DNA from: Cryobacterium algoritolerans
GTDB taxonomy: Bacteria > Actinomycetota > Actinomycetes > Actinomycetales > Microbacteriaceae
Assembly: GCF_004402785.1 (NCBI RefSeq)
Contig: NZ_SOFP01000079.1
Location: 62,001-126,000, forward strand
Direction: 5' to 3'
Length of the DNA: 64,000 nucleotides
Below the pieces are notes generated by a model that was not told where the DNA came from, searched no databases, and was given only the letters and a program-made list of their open reading frames with translations. Made by a program: the position numbers and the translations under genes. Positions 1 through 8,942 of the stretch are shown here, one piece after another. How positions within the stretch are numbered: position 1 is the first letter of the stretch; each line of letters starts with the position of its first letter.

Positions 1-27
1 GGCTGGTCCGCCCGCTGAGTTACGCAG

Positions 28-62
28 AAAACACCCTCGCCATCGTGGCGAGGGTGTTTTTT
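28..62. terminator. Rho-independent terminator upstream of the tad operon
   Basis: A stem of about 13 bp (ACACCCTCGCC paired with GGCGAGGGTGT, ATCGT-type loop) is followed directly by a T run and preceded by an A run, so it could work in both directions. It separates the tad operon from whatever lies to the left of the window. Confidence 0.85.
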
Positions 63-140
63 CCGCAATCGAACGAGGTCAGCTGAGTCGGCTGTGGATA
101 AGTTCTCCGGTGCAACGCCCCGGTGCACCATCATTCAGGG

Positions 141-575
141 ATGAGCGAGGCCGTGCGCATCATCACCGAGCAGGTCCGGTCTCGGGTGCGCCGTGACGGC
201 GTCGATCTCTCGACCGACCTGCTGCTGGCCGAGAAGTACGTGCACGACGAGTTGCAGCGCTACAGCGAGCGGGCCCTCGGTTCTTCCCTTCCGCTCATCC
301 CCGACGAGCGCCAGGCGGCCAGGGAGGTGGTGGCGTCCCTGACCGGTTTCGGGGCCCTGCAACCGTTCCTCGACGACCCGGGCATCGAGGAGATCTGGAT
401 CAACGCGCCGTCAAGGGTATTCGTGGCTCGCAACGGGGTTCCGGAACTGACCGACATGGTGCTTTCCGAACGGGAGGTGCGGGACCTGGTCGAACGGATG
501 CTGCAGGCATCCGGCCGCCGGGTCGACCTGTCATCCCCGTTCGTCGATACGAACTACAGGTTAATTTCACACTGA
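141..575 (+). pseudogene. tadA: TadA/CpaF pilus ATPase, N-terminal fragment split by the integrative element
   Basis: This is the 5' part of the type II/IV secretion ATPase that powers assembly of Tad/Flp pili. The host-derived part ends at FVD (codons 540-548); the last nine residues (TNYRLISH and stop) come from the inserted element. It covers the N-terminal helical region and the start of the CpaF NTPase core (GIEEIWINAPSRVFV-type strand), but has no Walker A. I prefer the ATG at 141, preceded by AGGG, over the GTG at 123, which has no ribosome site. The remaining two thirds of the gene lie at 12478-13305. As it stands the fragment cannot be an active ATPase; precise excision of the element would restore the full gene. 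Confidence 0.88.
539..555. repeat. attL: left junction of the integrative element
   Basis: The left junction carries GTTCGTCGAT (539-548), matched at the right junction by GTTCGTAGAT (12471-12480). Host tadA sequence lies to the left; element sequence TACGAACT (548-555) lies to the right. The only dinucleotides identical in both junctions and consistent with a GTC host codon are in GAT, so I place the crossover at GA (546-547). Confidence 0.75.
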
Positions 576-763
576 TTCAGACGCCCTGGACAGCGCGAAG
601 TTATCGCGGGAATGGACTCTCCGGGTCTAGGGAGACGGTTTGGTCTCGGCAGCCAAGTAGGGTCAGGGTGTCCGTGTATTCGTCTACCCGACGTCCGGAA
701 TGTGCGCGACTTCCGTGAAAAGTCAGAGGTCGCCGCGGTATCGATCTACAAACAGGAGACTCT

Positions 764-2749
764 ATGACGCCGATTCTTGATGCCCTACTCAAAGACTCGG
801 CATACAAGCTCATCCAGTTCAAAGAAGAGCACGTTTTGGCGCTTGAGGCTCGGATTACAGTCCGAGAGCGCCGTGGAAAGCTCGTTCCTTTCGTGGTCTG
901 CCACATCCGACAGAAAGAAATTCAGCTGACTCCGGAGGAAGCGGTTAGGCAGCTCTACGCCGAATACCTGACTCGCGATCTTGGGTACCCCGTCGCTCGA
1001 ATTGAATTCGAGTACTCGGTTACATTCGGTCTTGAGAAAAAGCGCGCAGATATTTGTGTCTTCGACAAGGACAACCCAACGGCGCCTTACATCATGGTCG
1101 AAGTGAAGAAGCCAAAGCTCAAGGACGGAAAAGAACAGCTCCGAAGCTACTGCAACGCGACCGGCGCCCCGATCGGTGTTTGGACCAACGGGGATTCATA
1201 CTCGCTGTATCACCGTAAGGACCCGAATTACTTCGAGGACCTGTCGGCACTGCCCACAGCAGCGGAAAAACTGTCCGACATTCTCACAGAGCGCTGGACC
1301 ATTCAGGATTTGATCGTCAAGGACAAGTTGGTGAATGAACGCAAGTCGCTGAAGGCTTTGATCCTCGAGATGGAAGACGAGGTTCTTGCCAACGCCGGAG
1401 TGGACGTCTTTGAGGAGGTCTTCAAGCTCATTTTCACGAAGCTGTACGACGAGATGGAGGGCGGGCGAGATCATGCCCGTCACTTGGTGTTCAAGAACTA
1501 CGGTGACACCGACACTGAGCTCAAGGCCAAGATCCAGCTCCTCTTCGAGAAGGCTCGGGGAAGATGGGAAGGCATTTTCACCGACGACTCGAAGATCCTG
1601 CTTTCGCCTAGTCACCTCGCCGTTTGCCTGTCCTCCCTGGAGGGCGTCAAACTGTTCAATTCAAACTTGGACGTCGTTGATGAAGCCTTTGAATACCTTG
1701 TCAGCAAGTCCAGCAAGGGAGAGAAAGGCCAGTACTTCACTCCGCGATATGTCATTGACATGTGCGTCAAGATGCTGGATCCGAAGGAGTCCGAGACCCT
1801 CATTGATACCGCGGCCGGTAGCTGCGGCTTCCCCGTCCACAGCATCTTCCATGTGTGGGACAAGATCCTGGAAGATGAGGGTCTCAAGAAGGGGCACCTG
1901 TTCACATCTGACGCGAAGCCTGCGCGCTGCGAAGACTACGTCGAAGAGAAAGTGTTCGCCATTGACTTCGACGAGAAAGTGGTTCGAGTCGGTCGAACCC
2001 TCAACCTGATCGCGGGGGACGGTCAAACGAACGTTCTTCACCTCAATACCCTCGATTTCGAAAGATGGGACGAGAGAACCGCGGATGAAGCTTGGAGCGA
2101 CGTCTACTCCGCCGGCTGGAAACGGCTTAGAAAACTGCGTAGCTCAAGAGGGCAGAATCGAGATTTCAATTTTGACATCCTGATGGCCAACCCTCCCTTT
2201 GCAGGAGACATCAAGGAATCGCGCGTTCTCGCGAAATACGAGCTAGGCAAAAAGCCCAACGGCAAGTACAAGACTGCGGTGAGTCGCGACGTTCTGTTCA
2301 TTGAGCGGAATATGAACTTCCTCAAGCCGGGTGGCCGAATGGCTATTGTTCTGCCCCAAGGAATCTTCAACAATGGAACAGATCGACATATCCGTGATTT
2401 CATTGCCGAACATGGGCGAATCCTCGCCGTTGTTGGACTGCACGCGAACACGTTTAAACCTCACACCGGTACGAAGACCAGCGTTCTGTTCCTGCAGAAA
2501 TGGGACGATACTTCATGCCCACGCGTTGAGGACTACCCCATCTTCTTCGCGACCATGCTTGAACCGAGCAAGGACAACTCAGGCGAGAAGATCTACGTAA
2601 CAAATGCCGATGGATCACCCGTGCTGGATGAGCACGAGCACCTCATCGTCAAGCACGACCTCTACAATCACGGAGGACTCACCCAAGACGGAATCGCTGA
2701 AGCGTTCGCCGTCTTCGCGAAGGATCAGGAATTGAGCTTTGCGTCATGA
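764..2749 (+). CDS. Nuclease-DNA methyltransferase fusion subunit of a BcgI-like restriction-modification system
   Basis: The 661-residue protein has an N-terminal HSDR_N-type domain with a PD-(D/E)XK signature (D96, then E113-V-K115). An HsdM-type N6-adenine methyltransferase follows, with SAM motif I DTAAGSCGF near residue 347 and catalytic motif NPPF at 476-479. A nuclease fused in front of the methyltransferase and paired with a separate specificity subunit is the layout of BcgI-type (type IIB) enzymes. No SF2 translocase (HsdR) is encoded nearby. The start at 764 has a good ribosome site (CAGGAG). The stop overlaps the start of the specificity gene by 4 bp (ATGA), implying coupling. It might instead be a type I methyltransferase with an inactive N-terminal domain; the intact E-x-K argues against that. 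Confidence 0.85.
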   Translation: MTPILDALLKDSAYKLIQFKEEHVLALEARITVRERRGKLVPFVVCHIRQKEIQLTPEEAVRQLYAEYLTRDLGYPVARIEFEYSVTFGLEKKRADICVFDKDNPTAPYIMVEVKKPKLKDGKEQLRSYCNATGAPIGVWTNGDSYSLYHRKDPNYFEDLSALPTAAEKLSDILTERWTIQDLIVKDKLVNERKSLKALILEMEDEVLANAGVDVFEEVFKLIFTKLYDEMEGGRDHARHLVFKNYGDTDTELKAKIQLLFEKARGRWEGIFTDDSKILLSPSHLAVCLSSLEGVKLFNSNLDVVDEAFEYLVSKSSKGEKGQYFTPRYVIDMCVKMLDPKESETLIDTAAGSCGFPVHSIFHVWDKILEDEGLKKGHLFTSDAKPARCEDYVEEKVFAIDFDEKVVRVGRTLNLIAGDGQTNVLHLNTLDFERWDERTADEAWSDVYSAGWKRLRKLRSSRGQNRDFNFDILMANPPFAGDIKESRVLAKYELGKKPNGKYKTAVSRDVLFIERNMNFLKPGGRMAIVLPQGIFNNGTDRHIRDFIAEHGRILAVVGLHANTFKPHTGTKTSVLFLQKWDDTSCPRVEDYPIFFATMLEPSKDNSGEKIYVTNADGSPVLDEHEHLIVKHDLYNHGGLTQDGIAEAFAVFAKDQELSFAS

Positions 2750-4209
2750 GCTCCCCGTCGAAAGGCGTACCGGGCAAACCGAATGCACTGGCAACGGCAA
2801 CGGTGCAGTTCGCCGAGACAGCCGCCAACAAGGATTTTCGAATCGACAGTGAATTCTGGACACAGTCTCCTCAGAGGAATCCCAAGCTGACATACTCGCC
2901 AATCGGGGACTGTCTCCTGGTCTCTCAATACGGCGTTTCGATGGCCATGAATGAATCAGGTGAGGGCTCGCCGATATATCGCATGGACGAAATTCACAAC
3001 ATGATTTGTGATTTCGAAGTCGGAAAGTGCGCTCAGCTTTCAGACAGTGAAGTTGAGCGACACACGCTCAACGACCGCGACGTCCTGTTCAACCGGACGA
3101 ATTCCTATGAATGGGTCGGGCGAACTGGTGTCTATCGCTCCACAGGTGACGAAGCCTTCGTCTTTGCGTCCTATCTGGTTCGTTTCGTCCCTGACGCGGC
3201 AAAGCTTCTGCCCGAGTATCTTGCGGCGTTCCTGAGCTCGAGGTTCGGTGTAGCCGACATCCGCAGACGATCTCGTCCGTCGATCAACCAAACCAATGTG
3301 AATCCTGAAGAAGTCAAAGCGATTCCCATTCCCCTTCTTCATCTCGACACACAAAGCAAAATACGGGCGCTTTTCGATGAAGCGGTAGCAGCCCTACTTG
3401 AGGCAAGGGCGGTCTATGACGAGGCCAGCTTGCTCCTGGCAAGCGTAATTCAGGGCACGTGGACAGACGGCGAAATACCGTCGGTCAACGTCGTCGGATT
3501 TTCGTCCTCATTCGGCCTGAACGGACGCATTGACGCGGAGTACTACCAGCCACGGTACGAAGGAATCGAAGCTCAGCTACGTGCCTCGCCACTCGGAGTC
3601 GATCTTCTGACCGATGCATGCGAAGTCTCAGAGGAAGGCTTTGTCCCGATTCCAACGGTGAGCTATCGCTACATCGAGTTGTCAAACATTGACAGCACCG
3701 GAAGTATCATCGGCCACACGGATGCACTTGGCTCTGACCTCCCGACTCGGGCACGGCGACGAGTGAGATCTGGTGATGTGCTCGTGTCGTCAGTGGAAGG
3801 GTCGCTTGGAAGCTGTGCCATGGTGGGCGACGACTACGACGGTGCACTTTGTTCAACCGGGTTCTACATTATTCGCCACAAGACGCTGAGCCCAGAGGCG
3901 CTTTTGGTGCTGGTGAAGTCACCGCTTGTTCAGTCAATGCTCAAGCAGGCCTGCTCTGGAACGATTCTTGCGGCTATGACCCTGCCAGAGTTCAGGGGAG
4001 TCATCCTGCCCCGCCTGGACTCTGACACTCAGCTGCAGTTGCGCGATCTCATCCGCAGAAATCGCCAAGCGAAAACGCTGAGTGCTAACCTGCTGACGCT
4101 CGCGAGACAGACAGTTGAATGCGCCATCGAAACCGATGAGGCGACTGCAGTTGAATTCCTCCAGACGGAGTACGCGGCGCAGCACTGCGACGCCACGGTT
4201 CCGGCGTAA
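2746..4209 (+). CDS. HsdS-like specificity subunit
   Basis: This 487-residue protein has two target-recognition halves. The first starts near residue 40 and ends in an SINQTNVNPEEVKAIPIPL-like junction followed by a helical spacer (residues about 200-235). The second begins with DAEYYQPRYEGIEAQL and ends with a similar EFRGVILPRL junction and C-terminal helix. This pseudo-twofold arrangement is typical of type I and type IIB specificity subunits and implies recognition of a bipartite site. The gene overlaps the methyltransferase-nuclease gene by 4 bp. It ends facing the convergent SIR2 gene with about 250 bp between, in which I see no gene. Confidence 0.85.
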   Translation: MSSPSKGVPGKPNALATATVQFAETAANKDFRIDSEFWTQSPQRNPKLTYSPIGDCLLVSQYGVSMAMNESGEGSPIYRMDEIHNMICDFEVGKCAQLSDSEVERHTLNDRDVLFNRTNSYEWVGRTGVYRSTGDEAFVFASYLVRFVPDAAKLLPEYLAAFLSSRFGVADIRRRSRPSINQTNVNPEEVKAIPIPLLHLDTQSKIRALFDEAVAALLEARAVYDEASLLLASVIQGTWTDGEIPSVNVVGFSSSFGLNGRIDAEYYQPRYEGIEAQLRASPLGVDLLTDACEVSEEGFVPIPTVSYRYIELSNIDSTGSIIGHTDALGSDLPTRARRRVRSGDVLVSSVEGSLGSCAMVGDDYDGALCSTGFYIIRHKTLSPEALLVLVKSPLVQSMLKQACSGTILAAMTLPEFRGVILPRLDSDTQLQLRDLIRRNRQAKTLSANLLTLARQTVECAIETDEATAVEFLQTEYAAQHCDATVPA

Positions 4210-4463
4210 CCGCGCAGAGCGGGCACGGCTCTCAAGACCAGGTGACGGCCCAGAGACTCGCTGCCCCGTGGCCCTCGCGATCAAAGCGACAAGCTGTTCC
4301 CGGCCGGGTGGGCAATCGCCTGGCCGGCAGGTTCCTAAGTATTCGTACTCTGATTATTCGCGGATCGATCAGAGCAGTCATCTATTTGGGTGATCGTGCA
4401 ATCTTGATCGGGTCCTTCCCAATGATGAGCCCGACTTTGCTCCGTTGGTCGCGCTCCTTTGAA

Positions 4464-6038
4464 TTACGGCCGTGTGCGGTTCACGAGGTAGTCATAGAAA
4501 CACACGGACTTTGACCACTGTGTCGACTCTGAAACCGAGCCATTGTCCAGGAGCGCGGACTTTTCAAGCAAGAAGTCGTGAAGCACCAGCTGGTTGACAT
4601 TCTCCGGTGCCAGGGACGGGATCGCATAGAGCACATCATCCAAGTTGCACACTTCGATGAGCTTCTCGATCGTCTTGTGTTCGGCCACCAAACGTTTGGC
4701 TTTCGTCTCGAAGTATCCGGTAGATGGTCGCCACGCATCCAGCCCCAAACTTGCTCGGACCTTGATGGACGCGTCGATAGTGTCGGGGTCGATGATCTCT
4801 CCCGCGTCGGTCAGCCGGCCCGCTCCTCTCAAGAATCTGAAGATCGGGGTGTGATTTCTCCCGCCGCCAAGCATCCGAGGCAAGACACGGTCAACGATCA
4901 ACCCGAAGTCCTTCTCGTTCAAGCTCGGAGTTAGGACATCGAGAGCAATGTCCTGTCGGGTTAGACCCACAATGCCCTGTGTGGAGAACTGCTGGATTGC
5001 GCCTACCCCGATCACGACGTCGACCGAGGAGGCGTCTTCATCACCGCTCAGGTTCGACACGTATACGGTGTTGGTTGTCTCACTGGTCAAGACCAAGTTG
5101 TAGACGTGCTCCTTCAGATGACGCAGGATTCGCGCCGGAAAGCGTCTCTTCAGTTGCCCCAAGACTGTGAAGAGCTCCATGTAATCAGGGACAGTGACTA
5201 TCTGAAGGGGAATCGGCATACCGTCAGCTGCGAACGTCCCCGTTGTGAGAGTCGCCTTCGAAACGCTCGGATCCCACTGCACGAAAATGAGCCTGTCCCT
5301 CAACTCATCCAAGTTGTCTGTGGTCAGGACCGTCGCAATGCTCACGAGAATTTCACGAATGTTGCTGTCGTTGAGCGAGTAGCCAATGAAGATGATGGGA
5401 TGTTCCACGAAGACAGTCAGGAGCTTGGCCGCCAAATAGGGGTTCCTCGCTCGGAACCGGTCGTAGTCGGCCGTCGTGAGCACCAACGACTCTGGCGCCT
5501 CACAACTCCCGTGGATCTTGTAGATCTCCGCAACTCCCTGCGGGTTTCTGAACAGAAGTTCGTCCTGGCCTACGAAGACCTCGAAATCTGGAAAAACCGA
5601 TTCCAGGACGGAGTCATAGTTCGTTGTAATGACCCCCTCCAAGACTGCAGCCTTCAGAGCGCCGAGCTCCAACGCCTGCGGTCCGTCCGTGGGTAGTCTG
5701 TCCACGGCCTTTGAGAAATGCTCTGCAACCTCAATCTTGAGAGCTGACTCCCGAGTCTTGGGGTTGGGGTACTTGGCTCTACTCGGCGCGTATTGCGCGT
5801 CGTCCCACCAGATTTCGTGGAAGTCTTCCGCGATCAGACTGGCGATGGCAGCCGGGTCACCGTTCGCGCTTGCCGAGTAGCGTGCGATCGAGCTTTGGGT
5901 CTTGTCTGCGAACACGCCAAGCAGGCCGTTCCAGTCCTCGCTTCCGACGAAGCGCCGCGAGAATCCACTCCCGATGAATAGGAACGGCGCTGTCGAGAAT
6001 TTGCCCAAGTGGCCGGCCAGTTCCTCGCTGAATGTCAT
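4464..6038 (-). CDS. SIR2-domain protein, probable anti-phage NADase effector
   Basis: This 524-residue protein has a SIR2-like N-terminal half: the nucleotide-binding loop GSGFSRRF at 23-30, TTNYD with catalytic-type N140, KIHGS with H176, and a GYSLND strand near 219-224. The Asn and His used by sirtuins to cleave NAD+ are both present. The C-terminal half (about 300-524) matches nothing I recognise and may be the sensor. In known systems SIR2 proteins next to restriction genes often deplete NAD+ on phage infection; that role is inferred here from context. The gene converges on the specificity subunit, so it is a separate transcription unit within the cargo region. Confidence 0.8.
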   Translation of the reverse strand: MTFSEELAGHLGKFSTAPFLFIGSGFSRRFVGSEDWNGLLGVFADKTQSSIARYSASANGDPAAIASLIAEDFHEIWWDDAQYAPSRAKYPNPKTRESALKIEVAEHFSKAVDRLPTDGPQALELGALKAAVLEGVITTNYDSVLESVFPDFEVFVGQDELLFRNPQGVAEIYKIHGSCEAPESLVLTTADYDRFRARNPYLAAKLLTVFVEHPIIFIGYSLNDSNIREILVSIATVLTTDNLDELRDRLIFVQWDPSVSKATLTTGTFAADGMPIPLQIVTVPDYMELFTVLGQLKRRFPARILRHLKEHVYNLVLTSETTNTVYVSNLSGDEDASSVDVVIGVGAIQQFSTQGIVGLTRQDIALDVLTPSLNEKDFGLIVDRVLPRMLGGGRNHTPIFRFLRGAGRLTDAGEIIDPDTIDASIKVRASLGLDAWRPSTGYFETKAKRLVAEHKTIEKLIEVCNLDDVLYAIPSLAPENVNQLVLHDFLLEKSALLDNGSVSESTQWSKSVCFYDYLVNRTRP

Positions 6039-6071
6039 GCCCCAATCGTGGCATGCGAAAAAGCAGGATCC

Positions 6072-6314
6072 GTGGAGGAATCGTCGGGTTCAGCTTTTGC
6101 GAAGTACGCCCGCAAGGAAGCCATCACCATCAAAATCGAGCGAGGACAGCTTGCAGCCGATGCAGTGTCCCGCCGGGCCTCCACGCACGAATCTGTGAAT
6201 ATCCTGAGTGCCGCGACGGCTGCCCCAGCTGTGCTTGACGACAGGGTCCTGATCCTGTCATATTCAGAAAGCCGGGGGATGGTTCGTACCATCCTGGGGT
6301 GGTTCACGAGTTGA
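6072..6314 (+). CDS. Possible small protein of unknown function (80 aa)
   Basis: An open frame with element-like codon use begins at GTG 6072, behind AGGA, and is divergent from the SIR2 gene. It contains no motif I recognise. Upstream starts at 6009 or 6048 are in frame but lack ribosome sites. The region must also hold the SIR2 promoter, so the open frame may be chance; confidence is low. Confidence 0.3.
   Translation: MEESSGSAFAKYARKEAITIKIERGQLAADAVSRRASTHESVNILSAATAAPAVLDDRVLILSYSESRGMVRTILGWFTS
6277..6294. promoter_or_regulatory. 18-bp palindrome GGATGGT-TCGT-ACCATCC
   Basis: Perfect 7-bp arms flank a 4-bp centre, lying between the divergent SIR2 gene and the small gene at 6406. A TTGACA hexamer follows at 6311-6316, though no convincing -10 lies at the right distance. 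Size and position suit a repressor operator for element maintenance genes. Confidence 0.4.
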
Positions 6315-6405
6315 CAAAACATTCATGAGAAAAAGATTCGCGCCTACGAAGAATTCGTATGGGCCCGCAATGGTGTGCGGGAATCAGACTCCAGAGGAGT
6401 AATTC

Positions 6406-6618
6406 ATGAATGTTCCCATTGGCTCGGTCAGACTCGCTGTCGCAGACCGACTTGTCATGCCCGACCTGCAAGCAATCGAGCAGCACAGCAACCATGTGAT
6501 CTCGCACGATTCCAAAATTGGGCGCGCTCTGGTCGAAGTCTTCGGTCTGGACGTGTTCGCGAGTGCTGTCATCCGCATCGAGCGCATCCACCACCTTGAG
6601 GCCCAGCAGAACGACTAG
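6406..6618 (+). CDS. Small hypothetical protein (70 aa) of the element
   Basis: The ATG at 6406 is preceded by an excellent ribosome site (AGAGGAG, about 6 bp spacing). The 70-residue product has no motif I recognise and no obvious helix-turn-helix or membrane segment. A hairpin (CCCGCA, six-base loop, TGCGGG; 6364-6381) lies just upstream in its leader. Its place ahead of rep suggests a control or accessory role. A longer open frame on the opposite strand lacks a comparable start. Confidence 0.5.
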   Translation: MNVPIGSVRLAVADRLVMPDLQAIEQHSNHVISHDSKIGRALVEVFGLDVFASAVIRIERIHHLEAQQND

Positions 6619-6903
6619 GTCGAAGACCGTCCGGCCTTGACGCGCGGCAAGGAGTACTCGCGGTCTAAGCGAGATCGCTTCTGTCGTGCGTCTTTCCGTT
6701 CGGTCGCTTCCGAGGCTGCGACGCTGTCGCATGATCCTGGCGGCGGCGGCGTCGCGACGACTAGTGCACCCTGCTGCTAGGAGATCCCGGCTCGTAGTCC
6801 TCACTTCTAGAGAGGACGGGCGTCGAAGCGCTTACAGTCGCGCTACGCGCGTAGAGCTCGGGGTTCGACACATCCCAAATGCACCTAGAGGAAAGGATCT
6901 AAA

Positions 6904-8580
6904 TTGAAGAAGAAGCAGCGCAAATCCAAGAAATCGGGCCACCAGAAGAAGTTCACGGTCTCGAAGCCGGCCGTTGCAGTCTTGCCCGACTTCATCATTC
7001 ACGCACGGGAGATCAGACGCTCCCGCGGGATTGCTATGGGCATGAATCGTATGACGGCCGTCAAGCGTGGACCCCGTGTCTGTGGCCGCCAGATCATCTC
7101 CCGACAGCACTACCTAAACGGCGAGATTCCTATGAGGATGCGCCTCCAGACAGGGCCTGACGGAAAAGTTCACCGCCATGTCACGTACGGCAATCTCCTG
7201 CGTTGTGGATCCTTGTGGGTATGCCCTCACTGCGCTCTCCTAGTCGCTGCGCATAGGCGAGCAGAAATCACGAACATCGTAAAGACCTGGATGGACAAGG
7301 ACTACCCAGTGCTCTTTCTCACGCTCACCATGCGGCACAGCGGCCATGAGCGCCTGGACGATCTGTGGGACGCGAAACAATCCGCCTGGGAGGCCGTCCA
7401 GAAAAGTGGAGCCTGGAAGACATTCAAGAAATCCCTAGGGTTGACGGGCTTTATTTGCGCCACAGAGATCACTTATAGAGATCCAAAAATCGGTGGAAAA
7501 GGCTGGCATGTTCACATCCATGTCCTTCTCTTCATGACCAACGCCATCGAAGAGAAAGAAGACCTCGACGCGATGCGCACCAGTCTCTTCAAGAGCTGGG
7601 CGAATAATCTCGCGCAGATGGGCATGGAATCCCCGGAGCTTGATCGCGACGATGGGAAGCCACTCGGTGCCGATCTACGGCGAATCAAAAAGGGACGGAT
7701 TGGTGACTATTTCAAGAAAAGCGCCTACCTCTCAAGCCCCGAAGGTGTGGCATTTGAGCTTTCTTCAGGGAACACCTCAAAACACGGCCGAGGAGAGCAA
7801 CACAAGAACAGGACGCCCCTGCAGCTACTTCAGGGAATGATCGACCGTGAAGTTCAAAAGGGACGCGGCAACGGTATCTGGTTCGATCTCCCTGGTCGCA
7901 AGAACGACCCGCGCTGCATGGTGACGTATGAGGGCAGCGATCGATTCATTCTTCACAACCCCGGCAAAGTTGGAGCGGTGCTTGAACAGGAGGGGCTGCG
8001 CCAAATTTTCGTGGAGGGTGAGACGGGAGAGGTCTGGGAGCGCGACGAAGTAGTGATGGATGAACTCCCGATGCTTGGTGCCTATTCCGCATGGTTTGAG
8101 TTTCAGACCGTAGTGGCCGGTTTCAGAAGCTCGAACGATTCTCGTCTGACGACAAAAAAATCGCGCCAGCAGATCACAAGATCCCAGAGAAAATCTGAGG
8201 CCGTCCTAAGGCGTCCGCTGACGGAGCCTGAGTCGCTTTGGAATCGTGCGCTCGATTCCGTTGGCGATGAAGTCACCGACGAGGGAATCGTCCTCCAGAA
8301 TCGCAGCGGCGTTGACCATGCCCTCATATCAAATTCACACTGGATCAGGGTTCTTGCTACAGATGACGCAGCGCAGATTCGCTTACAGGAAGCTCTCGAA
8401 ATTAGCGATTGGGAAGCGAAGCGAGTGGCAGCAGATCTTGGGATTACTCTCAGCTTCGTTGACGAGTCGACGCCCCTGCGTGCAAAGCCGGACAAGTCTG
8501 ATCGTCAGAAACGCCGTGTCCTCGATGAGATAGAACTGGCCCGGGTGACCAGGACAGCACGAACACTGAAGCGGTCATAG
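6904..8580 (+). CDS. HUH-type rolling-circle replication initiator of the element
   Basis: This 558-residue basic protein carries rolling-circle Rep motifs: FLTLTMRH at 138-145 (motif 1), the metal-binding HUH signature HVHIH at 202-206, and a downstream Tyr in Y269-F-K-K (motif 3). A Cys cluster (C101, C107, C110) precedes them. Such proteins nick the origin and stay bound to the 5' end during replication of the excised circle; AICEs use them to replicate before transfer. The start is TTG 6904, preceded by GAGGAAAGG at good spacing. The 285 bp upstream (6619-6903) holds short inverted repeats around CGCGCTACGCGCG but no gene. The C-terminal 250 residues are not recognisable. Confidence 0.85.
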   Translation: MKKKQRKSKKSGHQKKFTVSKPAVAVLPDFIIHAREIRRSRGIAMGMNRMTAVKRGPRVCGRQIISRQHYLNGEIPMRMRLQTGPDGKVHRHVTYGNLLRCGSLWVCPHCALLVAAHRRAEITNIVKTWMDKDYPVLFLTLTMRHSGHERLDDLWDAKQSAWEAVQKSGAWKTFKKSLGLTGFICATEITYRDPKIGGKGWHVHIHVLLFMTNAIEEKEDLDAMRTSLFKSWANNLAQMGMESPELDRDDGKPLGADLRRIKKGRIGDYFKKSAYLSSPEGVAFELSSGNTSKHGRGEQHKNRTPLQLLQGMIDREVQKGRGNGIWFDLPGRKNDPRCMVTYEGSDRFILHNPGKVGAVLEQEGLRQIFVEGETGEVWERDEVVMDELPMLGAYSAWFEFQTVVAGFRSSNDSRLTTKKSRQQITRSQRKSEAVLRRPLTEPESLWNRALDSVGDEVTDEGIVLQNRSGVDHALISNSHWIRVLATDDAAQIRLQEALEISDWEAKRVAADLGITLSFVDESTPLRAKPDKSDRQKRRVLDEIELARVTRTARTLKRS

Positions 8581-8942
8581 GACACGTGCCTGTTGAGCGC
8601 CATGAAGCGTCTCGCGTAAGTCTGGTCTCTTATTACCAAGTCCAGAACGCCTAAGGAGCGTCGGACGCTATCGCTCCGCTATCGCTCCCGACGCTTCGAC
8701 TCTCGTGGGGCTTCGGTGACCCGCGGATGCCCCGTGAGGCGCTTCGGGGCGTTCTAGCTTCGCTATACGCGTTCTCGATAGATCGGGCGCTCAGTCGCCG
8801 ATGAGCGTGCCTCGAGTCAGTTCGGTGAATCACGAAATGCTTTTCTAACTGGGCTGACGAGATAGACGCTACAAAGAGCTAGTCGAGAAAGCGACTTTGA
8901 TCAGGATAAATGATCGAACCATAATGAATCGAATGGAAAAAA
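8581..8942. other. Non-coding, repeat-rich region after rep; possible origin
   Basis: The stretch carries several nested inverted repeats (GGAGCGTCGG with CCGACGCTTC; GGAGCG with CGCTCC), a direct repeat of GCTATCGCTCC, and further GC-rich hairpins around 8710-8790. No supported gene is present. Dense secondary structure next to an HUH Rep gene suits a double- or single-strand origin, but no nick site can be assigned from sequence alone. Confidence 0.4.
8897..8925 (+). promoter_or_regulatory. Sigma-70-type promoter for the 8943 gene and tra
   Basis: TTGATC (8897-8902) and CATAAT (8920-8925) are separated by exactly 17 bp, and the ATG at 8943 lies about 10 nt after the expected start of transcription. 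An imperfect inverted repeat (TTTGATCA with TGATCGAA) covers the spacer and could be an operator. Confidence 0.65.

Noticed and set aside
764-4209. Ordinary type I restriction-modification system
   Set aside because: No HsdR motor gene is present in the element, and the methyltransferase carries its own N-terminal nuclease-like domain.
6304-6804. Open frame of 166 codons on the minus strand opposite the 70-aa gene
   Set aside because: No ribosome site or protein-like features; the plus-strand 70-aa gene has an ideal ribosome site.
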